Below are positions 44,855-54,273 of a DNA stretch of 64,000 nucleotides, piece after piece. The number at the start of each line of letters is the position of its first letter. The stretch's first letter is position 1. The notes beneath the pieces are model-generated. The model ran no database searches and was not told the origin of the DNA. It saw only the letters and a list, made by a program, of their open reading frames with translations. Source of the stretch: Pseudomonas baltica (lineage in GTDB: Bacteria; Pseudomonadota; Gammaproteobacteria; Pseudomonadales; Pseudomonadaceae). The DNA lies in assembly GCF_031880315.1 (NCBI RefSeq), contig NZ_CP134771.1, positions 3,312,501 through 3,376,500 on the forward strand, read 5' to 3'. The translations under genes were made by a program, and so were the position numbers.

Positions 44855-45565
44855 ATGAAGCCGTACGCCTCCCGTTATCTGCTCCTTGTTCTATTTTCGC
44901 TGACGTTGGCTGCTTGTCAGACCAAGCCGGCCGATACTGCGCCGCCGCCCGAACCCGAGGCGTACCAGCAGCTGTCGCAAAATATCACCAGCAACGAGCT
45001 GGCGACCGCTGAAGACCAACTCACCGCCCTGCAAAAACAGAATCCGACCGACGAGCGCCTGGTGAACTACCAGCGTCAGTTGGCAGAGGCGTATCTGCAG
45101 CGCAGTCAGGTGGTATTGCAAAAAGGCGATGTCAACGCTGCCGCCAGTGCCTTGGCCAGGGCCCGCGCCCTGATGCCGACCGCGCCCGCGCTTACCAGTG
45201 GGGTCAACGGTGCCATCGCCCACGCCCGCAAGGCAGAGCTGGATCAGGCTGAAGCCGCAGTGAAAGCCGCCGAGGCGCGCCCGCCGGCAAAGCTGCTGGA
45301 TCCGACTGCTGCTTTCACACCTATCGAGTTGAACATCGCCGATATCAACGAGCTACGTAGCCAGTTGGACGATCTTGCGGTCGATATCGTCAACTACAAG
45401 TGCAACGTGATCCTGCAGGTGCCACGAGCGGCGGATTATCCATGGCTAGCTAGCTTGCTGAAGAAGCGCGTGATCAAGCAGGCGCCTGATCTGCAATGGA
45501 AAATCGGCCGTCACCTGGAACCCAGGCAACGGCCGATCGTGGTGTTGATTCCGAGCAAGCCCTGA
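44855..45565 (+). CDS. Lipoprotein of unknown function (PA5502-like)
   Basis: Lipoprotein of 236 residues starting at 44855 (AGGA four bases before). Signal ends at the lipobox LAAC (KPYASRYLLLVLFSLTLAAC). The mature part has a Pro-rich spacer, then a long TPR-like/alpha-helical region (about 45-140, NPTDERLVNYQRQLAEAYLQ, ALARARALMPTAPAL). A C-terminal domain ends LEPRQRPIVVLIPSKP. It lies between znuB and the KatE/Met genes, as PA5502 does before metN in P. aeruginosa. No function is known to me. Confidence 0.82.
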   Translation: MKPYASRYLLLVLFSLTLAACQTKPADTAPPPEPEAYQQLSQNITSNELATAEDQLTALQKQNPTDERLVNYQRQLAEAYLQRSQVVLQKGDVNAAASALARARALMPTAPALTSGVNGAIAHARKAELDQAEAAVKAAEARPPAKLLDPTAAFTPIELNIADINELRSQLDDLAVDIVNYKCNVILQVPRAADYPWLASLLKKRVIKQAPDLQWKIGRHLEPRQRPIVVLIPSKP

Positions 45566-45625
45566 GGCTTCGCGGCGATATCGGCCCATGGGGCTGATGT
45601 CTTGATTCGCGGCGAGGCTTCAGGG

Positions 45626-45712
45626 TCCCCTCGCGGGTGAGCCTTGCTCCCACAGTGCAAACAGTACCGAAGTGGTACAGCTGTGGGAGCAAGGGTTGCC
45701 CGCGAAGGGCGG
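45626..45712. repeat. REP element pair
   Basis: CCCCTCGCGGGTGAGCCTTGCTCCCACAG faces CTGTGGGAGCAAGGGTTGCCCGCGAAGGG around AGTACCGAAGTGGTAC. Confidence 0.8.
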
Positions 45713-45719
45713 CACGGCT

Positions 45720-45745
45720 GGCGCAACATCCAACGATGTTGCGCC
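45720..45745 (-). terminator. Hairpin at the katE 3' end
   Basis: Perfect 11-bp stem GGCGCAACATC / GATGTTGCGCC with a CAAC loop, 9 bases past the katE stop. A strong hairpin with a poor T-run; probably ends katE transcripts. Confidence 0.55.
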
Positions 45746-45753
45746 CCCCGGTA

Positions 45754-47889
45754 TCAGGCCGGCACTGCCTTGGCCTTCGGCTCCCGCGCCCATACCCGAT
45801 GCTGGGCGATGGCCTGGACGAAAGCCTTGAACGTCTTGGCGTCCTGCCCCACCAGTAACCCTGCGTCTTCGTCCAGCTTCAGCGCATCGATCAACACCTT
45901 GGCGTCCGGGCTGATGCCGATCGCCTTGAGATGCTTGTACGCCTCCAGCAGATAGTGCAACGCCACCCCATCGGTGCTTAGCGCTTTTACCGAAGCCGCA
46001 CCGCCAGGCACCCAGACGGCATCGAAAGCCACCGAAGGCAAACCTTCCATCGACGCATCCACGGCCAATGTCTTGCCATCGGCCGTCTTGACCGGCGAAG
46101 AAGTCGGGCCCAGCACCTTGGCGTGGGCACCCTCGCTTTCAAGCACTTTCTTCAGCGCATCGATCGCCGCCGAATCGACGCCATTCGCCACCAGAATCGC
46201 TACTTTTCGCGTCTTGATATCGCCCGACAGCAAGTTGACCTGGCTCAGCGCGGGCGAGGCCTTCAACGACGACGGTTTGGTCTGTACGGTCGCCGCTTTT
46301 GGCGCCGGCAGTCCCAGGTTCTCGGCCACGCGGGCGGCCAGCGTCAGGTCGATATTGGCCAGGATCTCGTTCACTTGGCGCACGCGGATATGCTCACGCT
46401 CGACCTTGCCCAGCTCAAAGCTGTACGCCGCGATGATGTGCTCCTGCTCGGCCGTGCTCATGCTGTTGAAAAACAGCGTGGCCTGGGAGAAGTGATCGCC
46501 GAACGATTCGCTGCGCTCACGCACCTTGTGCGCATCGACGCGCTCTGGATAGGTCTCGAAGCCACCGTCCTGCGGCCCGGCAGGGGTTTCCTTCGGCCAG
46601 CCGCCATCGATCGAGTTGGGCTCGTAAGACGCTCGGCCTTTATCGATCGTGGTGCGATGCATGGCATCGCGCTGGCCGTTATGGTTGGGCGCCAGCGGCC
46701 GATTGATCGGCAGCTCGTGGAAATTCGGCCCACCCAGGCGGCTGATTTGCGTGTCGGTGTAGGAGAACAACCGGCCTTGCAGCAACGGATCGTTGGAGAA
46801 GTCGATGCCCGGCACGATATGCCCTGGGCAAAACGCGACCTGCTCGGTCTCGGCAAAGTAGTTATCGGGGTTGCGGTTGAGCACCATCTTGCCCAGCGGT
46901 GTCACCGGTACCAGCTCTTCAGGGATGATCTTGGTCGGGTCGAGCAGGTCGAAGTCGAACTTGTGCTCGTCCTCTTCGGCGACGATCTGCACGCCGAATT
47001 CCCATTCAGGGTAATCGCCCGTCTCGATCGATTCCCACAGGTCGCGGCGGTGGAAATCGGTGTCCTTGCCTGCCAGTTTCTGCGCCTCGTCCCAGACCAG
47101 CGAACAAACGCCCTGCTTGGGCTTCCAGTGGAATTTGACGAACGAGGCTTTGCCCTCGGCGTTGATCAACCGGAAGGTATGAATGCCGAAGCCTTCAATG
47201 GTGCGCAGGCTCTTGGGAATGGCACGGTCGGACATGGTCCACAGCACCATGTGCGCGGACTCAGGCACCAGCGAGACGAAGTCCCAGAAGGTGTCGTGGG
47301 CCGAGCCGCCGGTAGGGATCTCGTTGTGCGGCTCGGGTTTGACCGCATGCACGAAGTCCGGAAACTTGATCGCGTCCTGGATGAAGAACACTGGCATGTT
47401 GTTGCCAACGAGGTCGAAATTGCCTTCATCGGTATAGAACTTGACGGCAAAACCACGCACGTCGCGCACCGTATCGCCCGAGCCCCGCGGGCCCTGCACG
47501 GTAGAGAAGCGCACGAACACCGGGGTGATCTTGGACGGATCGGTGAGGAAGCCCGCCTTGGTCAGCGCCGCGTGGGACTCGTAGGCCTGGAAGTAACCAT
47601 GAGCCGCCGTGCCACGGGCATGCACAATGCGCTCGGGAATGCGCTCGTGGTCAAAATGGGTGATTTTCTCACGCATGATGAAGTCTTCGAGCAGCGACGG
47701 CCCGCGGGCGCCGGCTTTCAGGGTGTTCTGGTTGTCGCTGACCTTGACGCCCTGGTTGGTGCGCAAGGCTTGCTCGGTGGCATCCGAGCGAAACTTCTCG
47801 AGGCTCTCGAGCTTTTCGTTGGTATTGGCGCGATCCAGCGTGTCAGTACCCGCGAGCTGGCTGGTTCCTGGTGCTTTGGCTTTCGTCAT
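45754..47889 (-). CDS. katE: Catalase HPII (large-subunit catalase)
   Basis: Clade 2 catalase of 711 residues, with the family's long C-terminal flavodoxin/DJ-1-like domain ([20 protein letters not shown], about 560 on). The distal His is in [13 protein letters not shown] and the haem-ligand Tyr in [26 protein letters not shown] is typical. The ATG at 47889 follows AGGAG by ten bases; longer frames start at 47940 without a ribosome site. It removes H2O2 and is usually RpoS-controlled. It lies between the lipoprotein gene and metN, which are neighbours in P. aeruginosa, so it was probably inserted or lost there. Confidence 0.95.
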   Translation of the reverse strand: MTKAKAPGTSQLAGTDTLDRANTNEKLESLEKFRSDATEQALRTNQGVKVSDNQNTLKAGARGPSLLEDFIMREKITHFDHERIPERIVHARGTAAHGYFQAYESHAALTKAGFLTDPSKITPVFVRFSTVQGPRGSGDTVRDVRGFAVKFYTDEGNFDLVGNNMPVFFIQDAIKFPDFVHAVKPEPHNEIPTGGSAHDTFWDFVSLVPESAHMVLWTMSDRAIPKSLRTIEGFGIHTFRLINAEGKASFVKFHWKPKQGVCSLVWDEAQKLAGKDTDFHRRDLWESIETGDYPEWEFGVQIVAEEDEHKFDFDLLDPTKIIPEELVPVTPLGKMVLNRNPDNYFAETEQVAFCPGHIVPGIDFSNDPLLQGRLFSYTDTQISRLGGPNFHELPINRPLAPNHNGQRDAMHRTTIDKGRASYEPNSIDGGWPKETPAGPQDGGFETYPERVDAHKVRERSESFGDHFSQATLFFNSMSTAEQEHIIAAYSFELGKVEREHIRVRQVNEILANIDLTLAARVAENLGLPAPKAATVQTKPSSLKASPALSQVNLLSGDIKTRKVAILVANGVDSAAIDALKKVLESEGAHAKVLGPTSSPVKTADGKTLAVDASMEGLPSVAFDAVWVPGGAASVKALSTDGVALHYLLEAYKHLKAIGISPDAKVLIDALKLDEDAGLLVGQDAKTFKAFVQAIAQHRVWAREPKAKAVPA

Positions 47890-48148
47890 CTGACCTAGAC
47901 TCCTCATGGTTTGGCCCATTGCAACGGGCTCTGCATTCAAGCGCCGCGCTCAGCGGCACCCTCACGGTGTCTACTAATGACCGGTCAGGAATTTTGTCCG
48001 TTCCTTTTATTTATGACCTCTCATCGCCTTATGCCAAATATGCAGGGATAGCCATGAAATAAATGCTAATACACTCTATACAGACAGGCTAAAATGCGCG
48101 CCCAGCTATCCGCTGCTCCTAATTCATGCGCCCCACAAGGTTCGCTAA

Positions 48149-49156
48149 GTGATCGAGTTCCAACAGGTAAATAAAACCTACCGCGTCGCCGGTAGGGACA
48201 TCCCGGCGTTGCACCCCACCTCCCTGATCGTTCCCCAGGGCCAGGTGTTCGGCTTGATCGGGCACTCCGGCGCCGGCAAGAGCACGCTGCTGCGCCTGAT
48301 CAACCGCCTCGAGACCCCGAGCGGCGGCACCATCATCGTCGACGGTGAAGACGTGACCGCGTTCAATGCCGACCAGCTGCGGCGCTTCCGCCAACGTGTC
48401 GGCATGATCTTCCAGCACTTCAACCTGCTGTCGTCCAAGACCGTGGCCGATAACGTCGCCTTGCCCTTGAGCCTGGCCGGCGAGCTGTCGCGCAAGCAGA
48501 TCGACCAGCGCGTCGCCGAACTGCTGGCCCGCGTCGGTTTGCAGGACCATGCGAAAAAATATCCTGCGCAGTTGTCCGGCGGCCAGAAGCAGCGCGTCGG
48601 CATCGCCCGCGCCTTGGCGACCGAGCCGAAAATTTTGCTCTGCGACGAAGCCACCAGTGCCCTCGATCCGCAGACCACCGCCTCGGTACTCAAGCTACTG
48701 GCCGAGATCAATCGCGAGCTGAACCTGACCATCGTGCTGATCACCCATGAAATGGACGTGATCCGCCGGGTCTGCGATCAGGTCGCGGTGATGGACGCCG
48801 GGGTGATCGTCGAACAAGGCCCGGTGGCCAAAGTGTTCCTGCATCCGCAGCACCCAACCACCAAGCGCTTCGTGCAGGAGAGCGAAAATGTCGACGAAAA
48901 CGAGCAGCACGACGATTTCGCCCATGTGCCGGGGCGCATCGTGCGCCTGACCTTCCAGGGCGAGTCGACCTATGCGCCGTTGCTGGGCACGGTCGCGCGC
49001 GAGACCGGCGTTGATTACAGCATCCTCGCCGGCCGCATCGACCGCATCAAGGACGCCCCCTACGGCCAGTTGACCCTGGCCATCACGGGGGGTGACATGG
49101 ACGCCGCGTTCGCGCGCTTCACCGAGGCGGATGTCCATATGGAGGTACTGCGCTGA
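48149..49156 (+). CDS. metN: Methionine ABC transporter ATP-binding protein
   Basis: ATPase of 335 residues from a GTG start at 48149 (CCACAAGG upstream). [21 protein letters not shown], Walker A GHSGAGKS, signature [10 protein letters not shown] and Walker [14 protein letters not shown]-terminal NIL/ACT-like domain (from about 255) is the methionine-sensing regulatory part known in MetN. Overlaps metI by one base. Confidence 0.94.
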   Translation: MIEFQQVNKTYRVAGRDIPALHPTSLIVPQGQVFGLIGHSGAGKSTLLRLINRLETPSGGTIIVDGEDVTAFNADQLRRFRQRVGMIFQHFNLLSSKTVADNVALPLSLAGELSRKQIDQRVAELLARVGLQDHAKKYPAQLSGGQKQRVGIARALATEPKILLCDEATSALDPQTTASVLKLLAEINRELNLTIVLITHEMDVIRRVCDQVAVMDAGVIVEQGPVAKVFLHPQHPTTKRFVQESENVDENEQHDDFAHVPGRIVRLTFQGESTYAPLLGTVARETGVDYSILAGRIDRIKDAPYGQLTLAITGGDMDAAFARFTEADVHMEVLR

Positions 49157-49827
49157 TGGACTTGTTGAATTATTTTGCCGACGTCGACTGGCTCGACATC
49201 GGCCAAGCCACCCTCGACACCCTGACGATGCTCGGCGCCTCGCTGCTGTTCACCGTGGTGCTGGGCTTGCCGCTGGGCGTGCTGTTGTTCGTCTTCGGCC
49301 CGCGCCAACTGTTCGAGCACAAGGGCCTCTATGCCGCCCTGGCGTTCGCGGTCAACGTACTGCGTTCGCTGCCGTTCATCATCCTGCTGATCGTGCTGAT
49401 CCCGACCACCATGTTCCTGGTCGGCACCTCACTGGGGGTGATGGGCGCGATTCCACCGCTGGTGATCGGCTGCACGCCGTTTTTCGCGCGGCTGGTGGAG
49501 ACCGCGTTGCGCGAGGTCGACCGCGGCATCATCGAGGCGACCCAGGCCATGGGCGCCACGCCCCGGCAGATCATCATGCGCGCGCTGCTGCCCGAAGCGC
49601 TGCCGGGGATCTTCGCGGCTGTGACCGTCACCGCCATCACGCTCGTCTCCTATACCGCAATGGCGGGTGTGGTCGGCGCCGGCGGCCTGGGCGACCTGGC
49701 CATCCGCTTCGGCTACCAGCGTTTCCAGGACAACGTGATGTACGTGACCGTGATCATCCTGATCATCATGGTGCAGGTACTGCAATCGATCGGCGACAGG
49801 CTGGTGGTGCACTTTTCCCGCAAGTAG
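49156..49827 (+). CDS. metI: Methionine ABC transporter permease
   Basis: Permease of 223 residues with five helices. The ABC loop is EVDRGIIEATQAMGATPRQI. LSTVSYTAMAGVVGAGGLGDLA is typical of MetI-type permeases. It forms the MetNI importer for D/L-methionine. The binding protein gene comes next but across a REP-containing gap. Confidence 0.93.
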   Translation: MDLLNYFADVDWLDIGQATLDTLTMLGASLLFTVVLGLPLGVLLFVFGPRQLFEHKGLYAALAFAVNVLRSLPFIILLIVLIPTTMFLVGTSLGVMGAIPPLVIGCTPFFARLVETALREVDRGIIEATQAMGATPRQIIMRALLPEALPGIFAAVTVTAITLVSYTAMAGVVGAGGLGDLAIRFGYQRFQDNVMYVTVIILIIMVQVLQSIGDRLVVHFSRK

Positions 49828-49839
49828 CGCGTACGAGGC

Positions 49840-49930
49840 TGCCACCTTGTGCGAGCGGGCTCTGCTCGCGAACAGGCCCGACCAGACACCGCGTCGCGGC
49901 CTTCGCTTGCGACGCTCGCTCCCACATGGG
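49840..49930. repeat. REP element pair between metI and metQ
   Basis: CCTTGTGCGAGCGGGCTCTGCTCGCGAA faces TTCGCTTGCGACGCTCGCTCCCACATGGGG. It may separate or process the metNI and metQ parts of the transcript. Confidence 0.75.
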
Positions 49931-49971
49931 GTCTATCGCGCACTAACCGAATTACACAAGGAGTAAGCCCT

Positions 49972-50745
49972 ATGAAAAAACTACTGGCCATCGCTGCCGC
50001 CCTGGCCTCTTTTGCCGTGCACGCCAACGACACCCTCACTGTCGCCGCCACCGCCGTGCCGCACGCCGAGATCCTCGAATTCATCAAGCCACAACTGGCC
50101 AAGGAAGGCGTGGACCTGAACGTCAAAGTGTTCAGCGACTACGTGCAACCGAACGTGCAAGTGGCGCAAAAGCAGATGGATGCCAACTTCTTCCAGCACC
50201 AACCGTACCTTGACGAGTTCAACAAGGCCCGCGGGACCGATCTGGTTGCCGTCGTTGGCGTGCATCTGGAGCCGCTGGGTATCTATTCGACCAAGTACAA
50301 GACACTGGACGAAATCCCGGGGGGCGCCCAGGTCGTCATTCCCAACGACGCCACCAACGGCGGTCGTGCGCTGTTGTTACTGCAGGGTGCCAAGCTGATC
50401 ACCCTGAAGGAGCCGACCAATATCCTCTCGACGGTCAAGGACATCACCGCCAATCCCAAGGACCTGAAGATTCGTGAGTTGGAAGCGGCCACTCTGCCGC
50501 GCGTGCTGACCCAGGTCGACCTGGCGCTGATCAACACCAACTATGCGCTGGCGGCCAAACTGGATCCGACCAAGGATGCGCTGATGATCGAAGGCCCGGG
50601 CTCGCCGTACGTGAACATCCTCGTGGCCCGTCCGGACAACAAGGATTCGCCCGCCATGCAGAAACTGGCTGCGGCGCTGCACAGCCCCGAGGTGAAGAAA
50701 TTCATCGAAGATAAGTACAAAGGCGCTGTGGTTCCGGCGTTCTGA
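49972..50745 (+). CDS. metQ: Methionine-binding protein of ABC transporter
   Basis: Periplasmic NLPA/MetQ-family protein of 257 residues. AAGGAG lies 8 bases before the ATG. The signal peptide (KKLLAIAAALASFAVHA) has no lipobox Cys, so the protein is probably soluble. Core motifs are ATAVPHAEILEFIKP, MDANFFQHQPYLDEFN and PNDATNGGRALLLLQ. Binds methionine for MetNI. Confidence 0.92.
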   Translation: MKKLLAIAAALASFAVHANDTLTVAATAVPHAEILEFIKPQLAKEGVDLNVKVFSDYVQPNVQVAQKQMDANFFQHQPYLDEFNKARGTDLVAVVGVHLEPLGIYSTKYKTLDEIPGGAQVVIPNDATNGGRALLLLQGAKLITLKEPTNILSTVKDITANPKDLKIRELEAATLPRVLTQVDLALINTNYALAAKLDPTKDALMIEGPGSPYVNILVARPDNKDSPAMQKLAAALHSPEVKKFIEDKYKGAVVPAF

Positions 50746-50763
50746 TTATCGATGCCAGGCTTG

Positions 50764-50855
50764 CCGGCCCCTTCGCGGGCAAGCCTTGCTCCCACAGGTG
50801 TAAGGCGCTGGCACTACTTGCACTGTGGGAGCAAGGCTTGCCCGCGAGGGGCCAG
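50764..50855. repeat. REP element pair (REPIN-like)
   Basis: GGCCCCTTCGCGGGCAAGCCTTGCTCCCACAGG faces CTGTGGGAGCAAGGCTTGCCCGCGAGGGGCC. This is the cleanest copy in the window, between convergent metQ and senC. Confidence 0.88.
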
Positions 50856-50868
50856 CACAGTCACACAT

Positions 50869-51501
50869 TCAATCGCCCTTGAATACCGCCGGTAACTGCG
50901 CCACCAGCTTCGGCGTGCTGAACGGCGCGCGGATAAACCCGCGCTGGGTGCCATCCGGCCCGAGCAGCGCCAGATTGCCGCTGTGGCTCACCGTGTAGTT
51001 CGGCTTGCTGGTGTCCGGCTGCACGTAGGGCATGCTTACCGCCTTGGCGAATGACTCCAGCACCGACACGGGGGCATTGAAGCCGCGGAAATCCTTGTCG
51101 AAATACCCCAGATACTCCTTGAGCTTGGCCGGCGTATCGCGCTGCGGATCGACGCTGACCAAAATCACCTGCATGCGCGCGACGGTGGTCTTCGGCAACT
51201 CGGCCTTGATCTGCCGCAGCTGCGCCAAGGTGGTCGGGCAGATGTCCGGGCAAAAGGTGTAGCCGAAGAACAGCACAGACCATTTGCCCTTCAGCTGATC
51301 GAGGCTGACGGGCTGGCCGTCCTGATCGGTCATCTGCAATGCCGGGATCGCCCGGCTCTGGGGCAGCAGGATGATCCCGGCATCGATCTGCTCGGGCGAG
51401 AAGCTGGCTTTACGCTGGTCGAGCACGGTCTTGACGGCCACGCCAAGGATCAACGCCACCACGACGAACAGCGCGAAAACGGTCTTTTGGGTTCGAGTCA
51501 T
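50869..51501 (-). CDS. senC: SCO1/SenC copper chaperone for cytochrome oxidase
   Basis: Membrane-anchored thioredoxin-fold protein of 210 residues. An N-terminal helix (TVFALFVVVALILGVAV) is followed by the copper site C84-P-D-I-C88 (FCPDICP) and H173 in TVSHSGN. SCO proteins load copper into CuA of aa3/ba3 oxidases. In P. putida and P. aeruginosa this gene ends the cox operon; here no coxB/coxA/ctaG/coxC, ctaA or cyoE gene follows upstream. It has no clear ribosome site and overlaps the end of a small open frame. Confidence 0.92.
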   Translation of the reverse strand: MTRTQKTVFALFVVVALILGVAVKTVLDQRKASFSPEQIDAGIILLPQSRAIPALQMTDQDGQPVSLDQLKGKWSVLFFGYTFCPDICPTTLAQLRQIKAELPKTTVARMQVILVSVDPQRDTPAKLKEYLGYFDKDFRGFNAPVSVLESFAKAVSMPYVQPDTSKPNYTVSHSGNLALLGPDGTQRGFIRAPFSTPKLVAQLPAVFKGD

Positions 51502-51710
51502 ACATTCAACGCAACGGGGTGATCTTGGGGCAACGCGATGAGCCGTGGCAGCAAGCCATTGATGCTGGACCGGGTCGCCACGCGCGACAGTCCGCTACGG
51601 TACAACACCCGACAGGCACGCAGGAAGCGCAATACCGAGCGGGCCTCAGTACAATTTGCACAGCAATGATGGCCTTTCGATATAACGCATTTATCACGCG
51701 TGGAAAATAA
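51498..51710 (-). other. Short open frame overlapping the senC start, possible gene remnant
   Basis: A 70-codon frame without an ATG ends at TGA 51500-51498 in a 4-bp ATGA overlap with senC. Its last 50 residues have G/C-rich third positions (TEARSVLRFLRACRVLYRSG, then NGLLPRLIALPQDHP). It looks like the 3' end of an upstream gene that once coupled senC translation. It may also be non-coding. No family recognised. Confidence 0.25.
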
Positions 51711-51799
51711 TTATGACAAATGCGTCTGAGCAGTCGTCATAACCCAGCTATCGTAGGACTTTCGTCGCGTTTATCGCCTATTCAGTAACCGGAGCGTTC

Positions 51800-52441
51800 A
51801 TGAACACCGCCGCATTGCGCGAGCAGATCAAAAGTGCCCACCAGCACGAAGCCAAAAGCGGCCGCCTGGCTCAGCAGCTCAAGGAACAACTGCCTCATCT
51901 GCATCGGGCCATTCATCTGCCCGACAGTGACGCCGCAGGTGTTTTAGTCCGCTTTGTGAGCGCTTACATCGAGCAGGTGCCCGACCTTCTGGACGCTGCC
52001 AACGAGGTCGCGCGCAAAGCCGGTATCGAGTCGCAGATCAAACCGGTGCTGAAGATCGCCGAGGAATACTTCACCAGCCCGCCCTCGGCACTGGATGGTC
52101 ATGAGGGCCTGGATTGCCTGCTGGATGAAGCCTATCTGGCCCATCGGCTGGTCGAGGAGGTCAACGATCTGTACATCAAACACCTCGGCCAGCCGCTGAT
52201 TCCGCTGGATACCACAGTAGCCAGCTTGATCGTGCATCAACTGATCGGCGAAGCCTTCGGCAATGAGCTGGACGAAGTAGTGCACCACTCGGTGGACAAC
52301 ATGCTCAATGATGAGAGCTTTGAGGTGGAAAAGGTCGAGGCCTACCGCGATAAACTTACCAGCCCGGACACAGGCTCGGCCTGGAAGCAATGGCCGTGCA
52401 TGTCACGCCAGCTGAGCGTCGGGCTGTCGCTGGAGCAGTAA
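51800..52441 (+). CDS. Conserved-looking hypothetical protein, unrecognised
   Basis: Soluble protein of 213 residues with no signal peptide or membrane helix. CCGGAG lies 8 bases before the ATG. It is rich in alpha-helix-forming, acidic sequence: EQIKSAHQHEAKSGRLAQQL, then VRFVSAYIEQVPDLLDAANE and VHQLIGEAFGNELDEVVHH. Repeated His/Glu positions in the second half could bind metal, but this is weak. It lies beside senC and a SulP transporter. I do not recognise a family. Confidence 0.72.
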   Translation: MNTAALREQIKSAHQHEAKSGRLAQQLKEQLPHLHRAIHLPDSDAAGVLVRFVSAYIEQVPDLLDAANEVARKAGIESQIKPVLKIAEEYFTSPPSALDGHEGLDCLLDEAYLAHRLVEEVNDLYIKHLGQPLIPLDTTVASLIVHQLIGEAFGNELDEVVHHSVDNMLNDESFEVEKVEAYRDKLTSPDTGSAWKQWPCMSRQLSVGLSLEQ

Positions 52442-52457
52442 GGCAGACGGTGCATAT

Positions 52458-52486
52458 ACCTGCGGGCAAAGCCCACTCCCGCAGGT
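52458..52486. terminator. Hairpin between convergent genes
   Basis: ACCTGCGGG / CCCGCAGGT stem of nine with an 11-base loop, REP-like, in the 58-bp space between the hypothetical gene and the SulP gene. It may end both transcripts. Confidence 0.5.
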
Positions 52487-52499
52487 GCGACTCGCTGCT

Positions 52500-54020
52500 C
52501 TAGCCGGCACTGGTCCGTAATTGCCCCTCGATCCGCCGCTTCAGCCCACGGCTTTCAATCTCCATCCGCGAGCCATTGGCCTTGTTGGCCCGGCCCCAGT
52601 CCTCCAGCAGTTCCAGGCAGGAGTGGTCGATGTAGCTCAGGTAGCCCATCGGCACCTGCACCGTAGTGCCCGGCGCAATACCTTCGAGTGCCCGGGTCAG
52701 GGCCGGCACCTTGAGAAAGGTCGCGGCCCCGATCAGGCGCAATTCCACCTGCTTGGGCCCGGTCTCGATCACGCTGATCTTCAGCCGCGCGGCCTTCAAT
52801 GCGAGGCGCAGCAGCGTCAGGGCGAAGCCCAGCAACACGCCGGTCAGCAAGTCGGTAAAAATGATCGCCAGGGCGGTCACGCCATAGGTGAGCATCGGGA
52901 TCCGCCCGTAACGGCCCAGACCACGCAACGCCTTGAGGTCCACCAGCTTGAAGCCGGTATACACCAAAACGCCCGCCAGGCTGGCGACCGGAATGCTTTG
53001 CAGCACGCTGGACAGGATCACCACGAACGCCAGCAGCCACACCCCATGCAAGATCGCCGACATCCGCGTGCGGGCCCCGGCCTGAACGTTCGCCGAGCTG
53101 CGCACGATCACTCCGGTCATCGGCAACGCACCCAGCAGCCCGCAGAGCATGTTGCCCACACCTTGGGCCGACAATTCGCGATCGAAGTCCGAACGCACAC
53201 CGCTGTGCATGCGGTCCACCGCCGCGGCCGACAGCAGGGTCTCGGCACTGGCGATAAAGGCCACCGCAAAGGCGGCGATCAACAACGTCGGATCGGCCAG
53301 GTTGAGCAAGTCGGCCGGGCGCAGCCAGTCGATAGCCTCGGCGAGGTTGGCGGGCACTTCGACGCGTTTGACCGACAACGCCAGCGCCAGACTGATCCCG
53401 GTAGCCGCCCCGACACCCAATAAAGCACCTGGGACAAAGCGCAACGATTGCGGCCGGTAATGCTCCCAGCACCACATGATGGCGATGGTCAAAAGCCCCA
53501 ACAAACCGGCCTGCCAACCCAGGCTGCCGCCCATCACCGGCATCGCCTGCGCTAAGGTCGCGGGGAAGCCCAGCAAGTTGTCGAGCCCGGAGGGCTTGGG
53601 TGCGCTGTCGAACATCACATGCACTTGCGACAGCACGATCAACACACCGATGCCCGCGAGCATGCCATACACCACTGCCGGGGCAGTGACGCGGAACCAG
53701 CACCCCAGCTTGAAGCGCCCCGCCAGCAGCTGCAGGAACCCCGCCAGCAACAGGATCGGCCCGAGCATGGCCATACCGTGCTGGCGCACCAGCTCGAACA
53801 CCAACACCGCCAGGCCTGCTGCCGGACCGCTCACTTGCAGCGGCGACCCCGCGAGGAAGCCCACCACCACACCGCCGATGATCCCGGTAATCAGGCCCTT
53901 GGCCGGAGGCATCCCGGATGCGATAGCGATGCCCATGCACAACGGCAGCGCCACCAGGAACACCACCACCGAGGCCAGCAATTCCCGGGGCAAAGCCGCT
54001 TTCATTTGCGCCATATTCAT
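52500..54020 (-). CDS. SulP-family anion transporter
   Basis: Membrane protein of 506 residues from the ATG at 54020, chosen because CAGGAG is 8 bases upstream. About 12 helices; early motif LPLCMGIAIASGMPPAKGLI and then GPAAGLAVLVF. The C-terminal STAS domain (about 420-506) ends with LSYIDHSCLELLEDWG. The next gene upstream on the same strand is a beta-carbonic anhydrase. That pairing suggests bicarbonate uptake rather than sulfate, as for BicA-like SulP proteins, but specificity is inferred. Confidence 0.88.
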   Translation of the reverse strand: MNMAQMKAALPRELLASVVVFLVALPLCMGIAIASGMPPAKGLITGIIGGVVVGFLAGSPLQVSGPAAGLAVLVFELVRQHGMAMLGPILLLAGFLQLLAGRFKLGCWFRVTAPAVVYGMLAGIGVLIVLSQVHVMFDSAPKPSGLDNLLGFPATLAQAMPVMGGSLGWQAGLLGLLTIAIMWCWEHYRPQSLRFVPGALLGVGAATGISLALALSVKRVEVPANLAEAIDWLRPADLLNLADPTLLIAAFAVAFIASAETLLSAAAVDRMHSGVRSDFDRELSAQGVGNMLCGLLGALPMTGVIVRSSANVQAGARTRMSAILHGVWLLAFVVILSSVLQSIPVASLAGVLVYTGFKLVDLKALRGLGRYGRIPMLTYGVTALAIIFTDLLTGVLLGFALTLLRLALKAARLKISVIETGPKQVELRLIGAATFLKVPALTRALEGIAPGTTVQVPMGYLSYIDHSCLELLEDWGRANKANGSRMEIESRGLKRRIEGQLRTSAG

Positions 54021-54273
54021 GACCGTTCTCCTGAAAAGTCCTGCAGGGCCGTCGGTCGGTGTCAGTGGCGAAGGGCGGCGTTCGCGGCGACGCAAACGCC
54101 GCTGGGCGAAAGCGGCCGGCAACGATTGGCAATCGCCCGGCAACACCATTGCCCAGTCAACAGATCTGTTTTTGTTGTTATGGGTATGGCCTTTCTACAC
54201 CGACAACGAAGCGGGCCGCGCACGCAGGCGCAGCCGTTGAAGGGCCCATCAACTACATGTCATGCAACGTCGG

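Noticed and set aside
46123..47898. 591-residue open frame opposite katE
   Set aside because: Antisense shadow without start signal or recognisable domain; catalase motifs are on the minus strand.
50810..50825. TGGCACTACTTGCA as a sigma-54 promoter
   Set aside because: GG to GC spacing is two bases too short and it lies inside a REP pair after metQ.
50764..50855. Short repeats that could suggest a CRISPR array
   Set aside because: Only two inverted copies, no regular spacers and no cas genes; they are REP elements.
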